From positions 1-10,498 of the forward strand of contig JAISIB010000043.1 of assembly GCA_031262265.1 (NCBI GenBank): DNA of 10,498 bases, in the 5' to 3' direction. The translations under genes and the position numbers were made by a program. Shown in pieces: positions 1-5,356 of the stretch. Source of the stretch: Prevotellaceae bacterium (GTDB lineage Bacteria; Bacteroidota; Bacteroidia; Bacteroidales; Bacteroidaceae). The notes under the pieces were generated by a model. It had not been told where the DNA came from. It worked only from the letters and a program-made list of their open reading frames with translations, and did no database searches. Positions within the stretch are counted from its first letter, which is position 1; every line of letters starts with the position of its first letter.

Positions 1-507
1 AGAATAACCGCGCGCGCGGTTGGCTTCATTCGTCTCGCGCGCCACCGAACCGGAGATTACCGACTTGATAAACGATCCGCCGATCACCAGAATCACCAAA
101 ATCGGCACGATAATCCATCGTTGGGTGCTCGCCTGCAAACCATGAAACGTCACTTGCGCGGAAGCGTAGTCTACCAAACCCGTCGACTGTAAAAACGTAG
201 GCAATACAGCCAGCCCGAAATAGCCGATCGTCAACAATGAAAAGGCTAACAGCAACGAAGCACGGAAACCTATTTTATCGGCATAGGCTCCGCTAAACAT
301 CGGGAGCAGGTAAAGACCACCCGAGAAAAGCCCCGAGATCAAGCTGGCTTCCACGTCGCTAAATCCCAGTATGTTGGACAAATAAAGAGTGATGACGATG
401 AAAATGGCATAGTAGGCCATTCGTTCAAACAATTCGACTGTGTTGCTCACCCAGAATGCGCGCGTGAAGCGGCGACCGGCGGCGAGTGTTTCCGTTTGTT
501 CCTTCAT
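1..507 (-). CDS. POT-family (proton-dependent oligopeptide) MFS transporter, N-terminal part
   Basis: The frame is open from an ATG at 505-507 to the left edge, giving 169 residues of a larger inner-membrane transporter. Near the start is ELFERMAYYAIF (E25, E28, R29, Y32, Y33). This matches the ExxER-x-x-YY motif of transmembrane helix 1 in the POT/PTR family, which uses the proton gradient to import di- and tripeptides. Hydrophobic helices follow, with a loop resembling the MFS A-motif (GAYADKIGFR, about residues 73-82). A later helix carries GGSFIKSVISG, where POT proteins usually have a G-x-G-x-x-K-type sequence. The start is supported by a well-formed promoter about 30 bases upstream and the lack of any better initiator. 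The C-terminal half lies outside the window, so substrate and integrity cannot be judged. Another peptide-type MFS carrier is possible, but POT fits best. Confidence 0.8.
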   Translation of the reverse strand, partial: MKEQTETLAAGRRFTRAFWVSNTVELFERMAYYAIFIVITLYLSNILGFSDVEASLISGLFSGGLYLLPMFSGAYADKIGFRASLLLAFSLLTIGYFGLAVLPTFLQSTGLVDYASAQVTFHGLQASTQRWIIVPILVILVIGGSFIKSVISGSVARETNEANRARGYS

Positions 508-536
508 GAATAATGAGTTGTTACGTTTTAATGCCG

Positions 537-568
537 CAAAGATAATCGAATATATCGACCGAGCCAAA
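537..568 (-). promoter_or_regulatory. Bacteroides-type promoter for the POT transporter
   Basis: Read on the minus strand, TATCTTTG (537-544) is a perfect -7 box (TAnnTTTG). A -33 TTTG (565-568) lies exactly 20 bases upstream. Transcription would begin near 530, leaving a 5' leader of about 20-25 bases before the ATG at 507. The spacer contains TCGA-ATATA-TCGA (546-558), a short symmetrical element that might be a regulator site, though this is weak. No Shine-Dalgarno precedes the start. Confidence 0.7.
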
Positions 569-753
569 CGCCCGACGCCCGTAGCTACGCAAAATATGTG
601 ACGAAGTTATTAAAACAAGACGGCGAGTTGTCCGCCTAACATACCACGAAAATACGAGCACATCAATAGTTGTCCGAATGAGCGGTTCGGAGGCTCTCCT
701 CCGCCGGTTTGGAATCAAAATAAAGCCTATAAGATTATTTAATAAACGAAAAG
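569..753. other. Intergenic stretch between divergent promoters
   Basis: The 330-base gap between the transporter and rpmB holds the two divergent promoters at its ends and little else. The minus strand is open for 65 codons at 521-718. That frame contains the transporter promoter, is rich in arginine and serine and resembles no family I know, so I do not call it a gene. I see no tRNA or recognisable riboswitch. The only structure is the short hairpin at 688-703. Confidence 0.5.
688..703. repeat. Small GC-rich inverted repeat (hairpin)
   Basis: CGGAGG-CTCT-CCTCCG is a perfect 6-bp stem with a 4-base loop. It has no T-tract on either side, so it is a poor intrinsic terminator. It lies upstream of the rpmB promoter, outside the predicted rpmB transcript, and upstream of the transporter transcript too. 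Its role is unknown and it may be chance. Confidence 0.3.
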
Positions 754-785
754 TTTGTGCGTTTGAGAGAAAAGTAGTTACTTTG
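754..785 (+). promoter_or_regulatory. Promoter of the rpmB-rpmG-DUF4295 operon
   Basis: A -33 TTTG (754-757) lies 20 bases before TTACTTTG (778-785), which matches the TAnnTTTG -7 consensus with one mismatch at its second base. A second TTTG at 762-765 is too close for the usual spacing. Transcription would begin near 790-795, giving a leader of about 45 bases before the rpmB ATG. The leader is A-rich near the start codon. Confidence 0.6.
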
Positions 786-837
786 CGCTCTGTTTGAAAA
801 CGCCTGTACCGATTAGAACAATAAAATAAGATAAGAT

Positions 838-1101
838 ATGTCGAAAATTTGTCAAATCACCGGAAAGAAAGCCATGGTGGGCAACAACGTTTCGCACTCG
901 AAAAGACGCACAAAACGCCGTTTCGATGTAAACTTGTTTAGGAAGAAATTCTATTATGTAGAGCAAGACTGCTGGATCAGCCTGAATATCAGTGCGGCCG
1001 GTCTGCGTACCATCAATAAGAAAGGATTGGACGCCGCTTTGAACGACGCCGTGACAAAAGGCTTCTGCAATTGGGAAGACATCCGAGTAATTAGTTTTTA
1101 A
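838..1101 (+). CDS. rpmB: 50S ribosomal protein bL28
   Basis: This 87-residue basic protein opens with MSKICQITGKKAMVGNNVSH and continues with SKRRTKRRFDVNLF. That is the bL28 signature and aligns easily with the E. coli protein (VCQVTGKRPVTGNNRSH). The core also matches: W-I-S-L-N-I-S-A-A-G-L-R, then the I-N-K-K-G-L-D segment. bL28 is a small protein of the large ribosomal subunit. It carries single cysteines rather than CxxC pairs, so it is the zinc-free form. It is first in an operon with rpmG and the DUF4295 gene and is preceded by an A-rich leader without a Shine-Dalgarno. Length and start are as expected. Confidence 0.97.
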   Translation: MSKICQITGKKAMVGNNVSHSKRRTKRRFDVNLFRKKFYYVEQDCWISLNISAAGLRTINKKGLDAALNDAVTKGFCNWEDIRVISF

Positions 1102-1105
1102 GGAG
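1100..1105 (+). promoter_or_regulatory. Strong Shine-Dalgarno of rpmG
   Basis: AAGGAG, followed by AGG, overlaps the rpmB stop codon (TAA at 1099-1101) and ends 11 bases before the rpmG ATG at 1117. It is the only clear Shine-Dalgarno among the starts visible in this window. Its overlap with the upstream stop suggests translational coupling of rpmB and rpmG. Confidence 0.6.
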
Positions 1106-1116
1106 AGGATTACGTT

Positions 1117-1305
1117 ATGGCTAAGAAAGCGAAAGGAAACAGAGTGCAAGTGATTCTTGAATGCACCGAGCACAAGAACAGCGGTATGCCGGGAACTTCC
1201 CGTTACATCACGACGAAAAATAGAAAGAACACGACGGAAAGATTGGAATTGAAGAAATACAATCCGATTCTGAAACGTATGACCGTACACAAAGAAATTA
1301 AATAA
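1117..1305 (+). CDS. rpmG: 50S ribosomal protein bL33
   Basis: This 62-residue basic protein starts MAKKAKGNRVQVILECTEHK and continues through G-T-S-R-Y-I-T-T-K-N-R-K-N-T, the conserved bL33 core. It ends L-K-K-Y-N-P-I-L-K-R, then T-V-H-K-E-I-K. bL33 belongs to the large subunit. Only one cysteine (in ILECTEH) is present, and the two CxxC pairs of the zinc-binding form are missing, so this is a zinc-independent version. It begins 15 bases after rpmB, behind a strong Shine-Dalgarno, and is followed 8 bases later by the DUF4295 gene, so the three are surely cotranscribed. Confidence 0.97.
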   Translation: MAKKAKGNRVQVILECTEHKNSGMPGTSRYITTKNRKNTTERLELKKYNPILKRMTVHKEIK

Positions 1306-1313
1306 GTAAACCC

Positions 1314-1472
1314 ATGGCAAAGAAGACCGTAGCAAGTTTGCAAGCAGGCAACAAAGAAGGCCGCTCGTACACAAAAGTAGTGAAGATGGTGAAGTCGCCT
1401 AAGACGGGGGCTTATACATTCGATGAGCAGATGGTACCGAACGAACAAGTACAAAACTTTTTCAAGAAGTAA
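1314..1472 (+). CDS. DUF4295 small ribosomal protein (recalled as bL38) of Bacteroidota
   Basis: This short 52-codon gene runs from the ATG at 1314 to TAA at 1470-1472. The product begins MAKKTVASLQAGNKEGRSYT, continues through V-K-M-V-K-S-P-K-T-G-A-Y, and ends N-E-Q-V-Q-N-F-F-K-K. I recognise it as DUF4295, a family restricted to Bacteroidota and normally found directly after rpmG. From memory, a Bacteroidota ribosome structure identified this protein as a large-subunit component named bL38; the family match is firm, the name should be checked. High lysine content, small size and position in a ribosomal protein operon agree with a ribosomal role. It starts 8 bases after rpmG with no Shine-Dalgarno, and the operon terminator follows it. 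Confidence 0.9.
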   Translation: MAKKTVASLQAGNKEGRSYTKVVKMVKSPKTGAYTFDEQMVPNEQVQNFFKK

Positions 1473-1503
1473 AATACATCGGCTATACACCTAATCATAA
1501 AAG

Positions 1504-1535
1504 CCTCTCATGCAACACTACATGAGAGGTTTTTT
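1504..1535 (+). terminator. Rho-independent terminator of the ribosomal protein operon
   Basis: A perfect 9-bp stem (CCTCTCATG at 1504-1512, CATGAGAGG at 1521-1529) with an 8-base loop is followed by six T residues (1530-1535) and more T/A-rich sequence. It lies 31 bases after the DUF4295 stop. The ftsY -7 promoter box begins only 12 bases after the T-tract, so the two transcription units are tightly packed. Confidence 0.9.
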
Positions 1536-1547
1536 ATTTATAATGGC

Positions 1548-1555
1548 TATCTTTG
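1548..1555 (+). promoter_or_regulatory. -7 promoter box for ftsY-rimO
   Basis: TATCTTTG is a perfect TAnnTTTG -7 box, 24 bases before the ftsY ATG. The expected -33 position (about 1524-1531) falls inside the 3' arm and T-tract of the upstream terminator and shows no TTTG. Either the -33 contribution is weak or another factor helps. The implied leader is very short, about 15-20 bases. Confidence 0.55.
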
Positions 1556-1579
1556 CCGCACAAATCAACACACGCTATT

Positions 1580-2533
1580 ATGGGCATCTTCAATTTCTTT
1601 TCAAAAGAGAAAAAGGCAACGCTGGACAAAGGGCTTTCCAAGACCAAAGAAAGTGTTTTCGGTAAAATCAGCCGAGCCATCGCCGGCAAGTCGAAAGTGG
1701 ACGATGAAGTTCTCGACAGCTTGGAAGAGATACTTATTACGTCCGACGTCGGAGTAGAAACAACGCTAAATATCATTCATCGAATTGAAAAACGCGTAGC
1801 TACCGACAAATATCTCAATGCACAGGAACTTAATCATATTCTGCACGATGAAATTGCGCAGATGCTTACCGAAAACAATACGAACGATGAGACGGATTTC
1901 AGTATGCCTATCGTTCGTAAACCTTACGTGATTATGGTAGTGGGAGTCAACGGCGTTGGGAAAACCACCACCATAGGCAAACTCGCCTATCAGTTCAAAC
2001 AAGCGGGAAAATCCGTGTATCTGGGCGCCGCCGACACCTTTCGTGCCGCTGCCGTCGAGCAACTGGTGATATGGGGCGAACGTGTAGGCGTACCGGTTAT
2101 TCGGCAACAAATGGGCGCAGATCCTGCCTCCGTCGCGTATGATACGCTCAGCTCTGCCGTTAAGAATAGCGCAGACGTCGTGATTATTGACACGGCAGGA
2201 AGGCTTCATAATAAAATCGGCCTGATGAATGAGTTGACGAAAATCAAAAATGTCATGAAGAAAGTCGTGCCCGATACTCCGGATGAAGTACTGCTTGTTC
2301 TGGACGGCTCGACGGGACAAAACGCATTTGAGCAAGCCAAACAATTTACGCTTGCTACCGAAGTAACCGCTCTTGCTGTCACTAAATTGGACGGGACAGC
2401 CAAAGGCGGCGTAGTTATCGGTATCTCCGACCAGTTTAAGATTCCCGTAAAATATATCGGATTGGGAGAAGGCATGGAAGATTTGCAGGTATTCCGCCGC
2501 AAAGAATTTGTAGATTCCCTTTTCGGACAATAA
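1580..2533 (+). CDS. ftsY: Signal recognition particle receptor FtsY (SRP GTPase)
   Basis: FtsY is the membrane-associated SRP receptor. It docks SRP-bound, translating ribosomes at the Sec translocon through GTP-dependent pairing with Ffh. The 317-residue protein has an N-domain helical bundle (about 1-100), then the G-domain. Its motifs are G1 GVNGVGKT (122-129), the DTFRAAAVEQ SRP-GTPase insertion element (152-161), DTAGR (204-208), TKLD followed by GTAKGG (268-277), and a G5 region GLGEGMEDL (294-302). The long acidic A-domain of E. coli FtsY is absent, leaving only a short amphipathic start (MGIFNFFSKEKK) suited to membrane contact. I chose the ATG at 1580. The frame stays open to a TTG at 1553, but that codon lies in the promoter box. 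rimO begins 4 bases after the stop. Confidence 0.96.
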   Translation: MGIFNFFSKEKKATLDKGLSKTKESVFGKISRAIAGKSKVDDEVLDSLEEILITSDVGVETTLNIIHRIEKRVATDKYLNAQELNHILHDEIAQMLTENNTNDETDFSMPIVRKPYVIMVVGVNGVGKTTTIGKLAYQFKQAGKSVYLGAADTFRAAAVEQLVIWGERVGVPVIRQQMGADPASVAYDTLSSAVKNSADVVIIDTAGRLHNKIGLMNELTKIKNVMKKVVPDTPDEVLLVLDGSTGQNAFEQAKQFTLATEVTALAVTKLDGTAKGGVVIGISDQFKIPVKYIGLGEGMEDLQVFRRKEFVDSLFGQ

Positions 2534-2537
2534 TCTA

Positions 2538-3842
2538 ATGAAACGCAACCACATAGACATCGTGACGATGGGCTGTTCTAAGAACCTCGTGGATTCAGAA
2601 CAACTCATGCGACAATTTGAAGCTGCCGGATACAGCGTAGCGCACGATCCCGCACAACCGCAAGGAGAAATAGCCGTCATAAATACGTGCGGCTTTATCG
2701 GCGACGCCAAAGAAGAATCCGTCAATATGATTCTTGACTTCGCACAAGCCAAAGAAGAGGGACGACTTAAACAACTATACGTGATGGGCTGCCTGTCCGA
2801 ACGGTATCGAGATGAGTTGAAGGCAGAAATTCCTCAGGTAGATAAGTTCTATGGTAAGTTCGATTGGAAAGGATTGCTCGCCGATCTCGGAAAAGCTTAT
2901 CATAACGAACTAAGAACCGAACGCGCTCTGACTACGCCTCGCCACTACGCCTACTTAAAGATCTCCGAAGGCTGCGACCGTACCTGCTCATACTGCGCCA
3001 TTCCCCTCATAACAGGCAAACATATCTCGCGTCCCATCGAAGAAATCTTGGAAGAAGTACGTCGTTTGTCCGAACAAGGCGTGAAAGAGTACCAAGTCAT
3101 CGCCCAAGACTTGACATATTACGGTCTTGATTTATATAAAAAACAGATGCTGCCCGCACTCATTGAGCAAATGGCAGACATCGACGGCGTAGAGTGGATA
3201 CGCTTACACTATGCCTACCCTGCACACTTCCCGATGGATTTACTGCGCGTTATGCGCGAACGACCCAATGTATGTAACTATTTAGACATTGCGTTGCAGC
3301 ATATCAGCGACCGAGTTTTGATAAATATGCGCCGCCATGTGACAAGTGCAGAGACCTATCGCCTATTGGGCGATCTGCGCCGCGAAGTACCGAATATCCA
3401 TATCCGCACAACACTGATGGTTGGCCACCCGGGCGAAGGAGCTGCCGAATTTGAGGAATTGAAGGAGTTTGTCCGACAAGCGCGTTTCGAGCGCATGGGA
3501 GCTTTCGCCTATTCCGCAGAAGAAGACACGTACAGTGCCACACACTTTATCGACGACATACCGAACGAAGTAAAAGAAGCACGCCTTGATGAGATCATGC
3601 GTTTACAGCAACAAATATCCGCTGAAATCAGTGCCGGAAAAATCGGACAAACGTTCAAAGCAATGATAGACCGTGAAGAAGGAGATTATTACATCGGCCG
3701 AACGGAATATGATTCCCCCGAGGTGGATCCGGAAGTGCTTATCCGTAAAACAGATACCTCGTTGTTACAAATCGGACACTTTTATAACGTAAAAATCACC
3801 GATGCAGAAGAGTTTGACCTCTACGGAACGGTTTTTTTGTAA
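2538..3842 (+). CDS. rimO: Ribosomal protein uS12 methylthiotransferase RimO
   Basis: RimO is a radical-SAM enzyme that adds a methylthio group to a conserved aspartate of ribosomal protein uS12. The 434-residue protein has the full architecture. The N-terminal MTTase domain carries cluster cysteines C13 (TMGCSKNLVDSEQL), C51 (NTCGFIGDAKEES) and C85 (MGCLSERY). The radical-SAM core has CxxxCxxC (C146, C150, C153 in SEGCDRTCSYC). A C-terminal TRAM domain spans about 366-434. RimO-type features rather than MiaB ones include TMGCSKN, the LHYAYPAHFP segment and YDSPEVDPEVLI near the C-terminus. The gene is almost surely cotranscribed with ftsY (4-base gap). No terminator is evident after it, so read-through into the HU genes is possible. 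Confidence 0.95.
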   Translation: MKRNHIDIVTMGCSKNLVDSEQLMRQFEAAGYSVAHDPAQPQGEIAVINTCGFIGDAKEESVNMILDFAQAKEEGRLKQLYVMGCLSERYRDELKAEIPQVDKFYGKFDWKGLLADLGKAYHNELRTERALTTPRHYAYLKISEGCDRTCSYCAIPLITGKHISRPIEEILEEVRRLSEQGVKEYQVIAQDLTYYGLDLYKKQMLPALIEQMADIDGVEWIRLHYAYPAHFPMDLLRVMRERPNVCNYLDIALQHISDRVLINMRRHVTSAETYRLLGDLRREVPNIHIRTTLMVGHPGEGAAEFEELKEFVRQARFERMGAFAYSAEEDTYSATHFIDDIPNEVKEARLDEIMRLQQQISAEISAGKIGQTFKAMIDREEGDYYIGRTEYDSPEVDPEVLIRKTDTSLLQIGHFYNVKITDAEEFDLYGTVFL

Positions 3843-3854
3843 GTTTCTGCATAA

Positions 3855-3862
3855 AATATTTG
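3855..3862 (+). promoter_or_regulatory. Possible weak -7 box ahead of the HU genes
   Basis: AATATTTG differs from TAnnTTTG at the first base and lies in the AT-rich 70-base gap after rimO, 50 bases before the HU start. The nearest upstream TTTG (3836-3839, end of rimO) is only 15 bases away, short of the usual 19-21. HU is normally abundant, so a separate promoter is expected, but this candidate is not strong. Confidence 0.25.
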
Positions 3863-3912
3863 CTTATTTTATTCGCAATTAGTAATATAGCGGCGAATTT
3901 ACGCGCATTATT

Positions 3913-4185
3913 ATGAACAATAAAGACTTTATCGCAACATTATCCGGCAAATTGGACTTGACACAAGGTAAAACGAGCGAACTGACCACCTCGTTCCTGT
4001 CTCAATTAATCGGAGAATTGGAAGAAGATAAGTCGATACACATCCCATCTTTCGGTACGTTTGAAGTAAAGAAGAAAGGTGAGCGAGTTTCCGTCAATCC
4101 GGCCACACAGGCGCGCATGCTTGTGCCACCCAAGTTATCGCTAAGTTTCAAACCCAGCGTAACCTTGAAAGACAAATTCAAATAG
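3913..4185 (+). CDS. HU family DNA-binding protein
   Basis: This 90-residue protein has the normal length and order of HU/IHF proteins: a helical dimerisation part (1-42), the turn IPSFGTFEVKKK (44-55), and the beta-arm with SVNPATQ (60-66). It ends with the F-K-P-S-x-x-L-K-D-K-F-K tail. Pro63, which intercalates between base pairs to bend DNA, is present. It would act in the nucleoid as a dimer that bends and compacts DNA. The arm holds fewer basic residues than E. coli HU, so binding may be milder. The stop is 7 bases before a second HU-type gene, making a two-gene unit. Whether it forms homodimers or pairs with the HU domain of its neighbour cannot be told from sequence. No Shine-Dalgarno is seen. 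Confidence 0.93.
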   Translation: MNNKDFIATLSGKLDLTQGKTSELTTSFLSQLIGELEEDKSIHIPSFGTFEVKKKGERVSVNPATQARMLVPPKLSLSFKPSVTLKDKFK

Positions 4186-4192
4186 TCTTCCC

Positions 4193-5242
4193 ATGCCGAA
4201 CAAACAATCCATCCAAGAAATGCTTGAACGCTGGATTACGCAGCAAGGTATCAGCACCCAACACGCACGTGCGTTTACCGATGCGTTCTTTGCGACGATT
4301 GTGGAAGGATTGGAGAAAGACCGCTACGTCAAAATCAAAGGATTGGGCACATTTAAGTTGACCGAAATTGAGAGTCGTGAAAGTATCAACGTCAATACCG
4401 GTGAACGCTTCGAGATAGAAGGACATACCAAAGTATCGTTTACCCCCGAGACCGAAGTGCGTGAACGCATCAACAAGCCTTTCGCACATTTTGAAACCGT
4501 CGTGTTGAACGAAAACGTTTCGTTTACCGATCTGGAAGAGACGTCGCCGCCAGATTCCCCGCCCTCGCCGATAGAACCGACTACCAAACCGGTCAAACCC
4601 GAGCCACCGAAGAAAGTCTCACCGCCTGCCAAAAAGCAGACACCGAAACATCCGGTGAAACCTAAGGTCAAACCTCCATTCCCTTGGTGGCGTACCATAC
4701 TAATCGGGCTACTGACGCTGGCAATCATCTATATGATTTATGATTTGACTACCTATGATGACAACGAGCCGCCTATTCAGACCACTATCGAAGTTGCCGT
4801 ACCAGATACCATTCCGACTATTACCGTTGAGCCGGTACCGACGGATAGCATAGAGATTTTATCTGATACCGACGGGGTTTGGACGTCCGATACGACCTTA
4901 ACCGAAGAAATGATCGTACCCGAATTTGGTCCCGAAGGACGTCAGAACGACGGACAACCAACGCCCACGCGCACAACCACCACTCCCAAACGTACGACAA
5001 CAACCGCGCCTGTATCAACAACTACGCCCGTTCATCCGGATTCGACCAGCTATGAAATTATCGGCACCAAAGCTACGCACGTTTTGCAGCCCGGTGAGAC
5101 GCTGATTCGAGTATCCTTGCAGTATTATGGTACGAAAGACTTGTGGCCGTATCTGCTCATACACAATCGCACCAAGCTGAGAAATCCGAATGTCGTGCCC
5201 GTCGGCGCCGAATTACAGATTCCTGAGTTGCGCAAAAAGTAG
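4193..5242 (+). CDS. Membrane-anchored HU-domain / LysM-domain fusion protein
   Basis: Three parts are clear in this 349-residue protein. Residues 1-95 form an HU/IHF-like domain (KIKGLGTFKLTE at 47-58). Residues 118-165 are rich in proline and lysine and end KPPFPWWR. A single hydrophobic helix lies at about 167-184 (TILIGLLTLAIIYMIYDL). After it come acidic residues (YDDNE), a long Thr/Pro-rich linker (about 255-285) and a C-terminal LysM domain (about 294-345: THVLQPGETLIRVSLQYYG...NPNVVPVGAELQIPEL). The basic side before the helix and the acidic side after it predict HU in the cytoplasm and LysM in the periplasm. LysM domains bind peptidoglycan, so the protein could tie DNA, or another HU, to the envelope; that role is inference. 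The arm reads INVNTG, with Val67 where HU has the bending proline. It is cotranscribed with the HU gene 7 bases upstream. Confidence 0.88.
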   Translation: MPNKQSIQEMLERWITQQGISTQHARAFTDAFFATIVEGLEKDRYVKIKGLGTFKLTEIESRESINVNTGERFEIEGHTKVSFTPETEVRERINKPFAHFETVVLNENVSFTDLEETSPPDSPPSPIEPTTKPVKPEPPKKVSPPAKKQTPKHPVKPKVKPPFPWWRTILIGLLTLAIIYMIYDLTTYDDNEPPIQTTIEVAVPDTIPTITVEPVPTDSIEILSDTDGVWTSDTTLTEEMIVPEFGPEGRQNDGQPTPTRTTTTPKRTTTTAPVSTTTPVHPDSTSYEIIGTKATHVLQPGETLIRVSLQYYGTKDLWPYLLIHNRTKLRNPNVVPVGAELQIPELRKK

Positions 5243-5306
5243 CTGCGCTTCATAAGATACCGCGAAAATTTATTCTCACGGTCGGAAAATCAAATAACAT
5301 ACGAAG

Positions 5307-5315
5307 TTATCCACA
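5307..5315 (+). promoter_or_regulatory. Perfect DnaA box in the nif3 promoter region
   Basis: TTATCCACA is an exact match to the strongest DnaA-box consensus. It sits in the 114-base gap upstream of nif3, 9 bases before the -7 box and near where RNA polymerase would contact -33. A one-mismatch relative (TTATTCTCA, 5270-5278) lies 28 bases upstream in the same gap. A single exact 9-mer is expected by chance in a window this size about once in twelve, so function is only possible. Confidence 0.3.
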
Positions 5316-5324
5316 TATTATACC

Positions 5325-5332
5325 TATCTTTG
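5325..5332 (+). promoter_or_regulatory. -7 promoter box for nif3 and the zinc-ribbon gene
   Basis: TATCTTTG is a perfect TAnnTTTG -7 box, 24 bases before the nif3 ATG, the same distance as for ftsY. No TTTG is found at the expected -33 position (about 5301-5304). Transcription would begin near 5338-5342. The DnaA-box-like site at 5307-5315 occupies the region upstream of the box. Confidence 0.55.
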
Positions 5333-5356
5333 CACCCGTAAAAGTCACTCAATCAA

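Noticed and set aside
521..718. 65-codon minus-strand frame in the gap before the transporter
   Set aside because: It contains the transporter promoter within its body and lacks its own initiation signals and any family resemblance.
778..1374. 198-codon minus-strand frame across the ribosomal protein genes
   Set aside because: It is antisense to rpmB and rpmG, overlaps their promoter, and has no recognisable domain.
1553..1579. N-terminal extension of FtsY from a TTG
   Set aside because: The TTG is part of the TAnnTTTG promoter box, so it would lie upstream of or at the transcription start. The ATG at 1580 gives the usual FtsY start.
1766..2752. 328-codon open frame on the minus strand across ftsY and the start of rimO
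   Set aside because: It lies wholly opposite two well-recognised genes, its product resembles no family I know and is rich in Cys, His and Phe as expected from a shadow frame, and no promoter or ribosome site is evident.
4980..5045. ACC/ACA/ACG-rich stretch that looks like a nucleotide repeat
   Set aside because: It encodes the Thr/Pro-rich periplasmic linker of the HU-LysM protein. The codons are varied and there is no regular repeat unit.
5225..5256. Possible terminator after the HU-LysM gene (GCGCA...TGCGC)
   Set aside because: The stem is only 5 bp, includes the stop codon and is followed by no T-tract. A second candidate at 5258-5283 (ACCG...CGGT) is equally weak.
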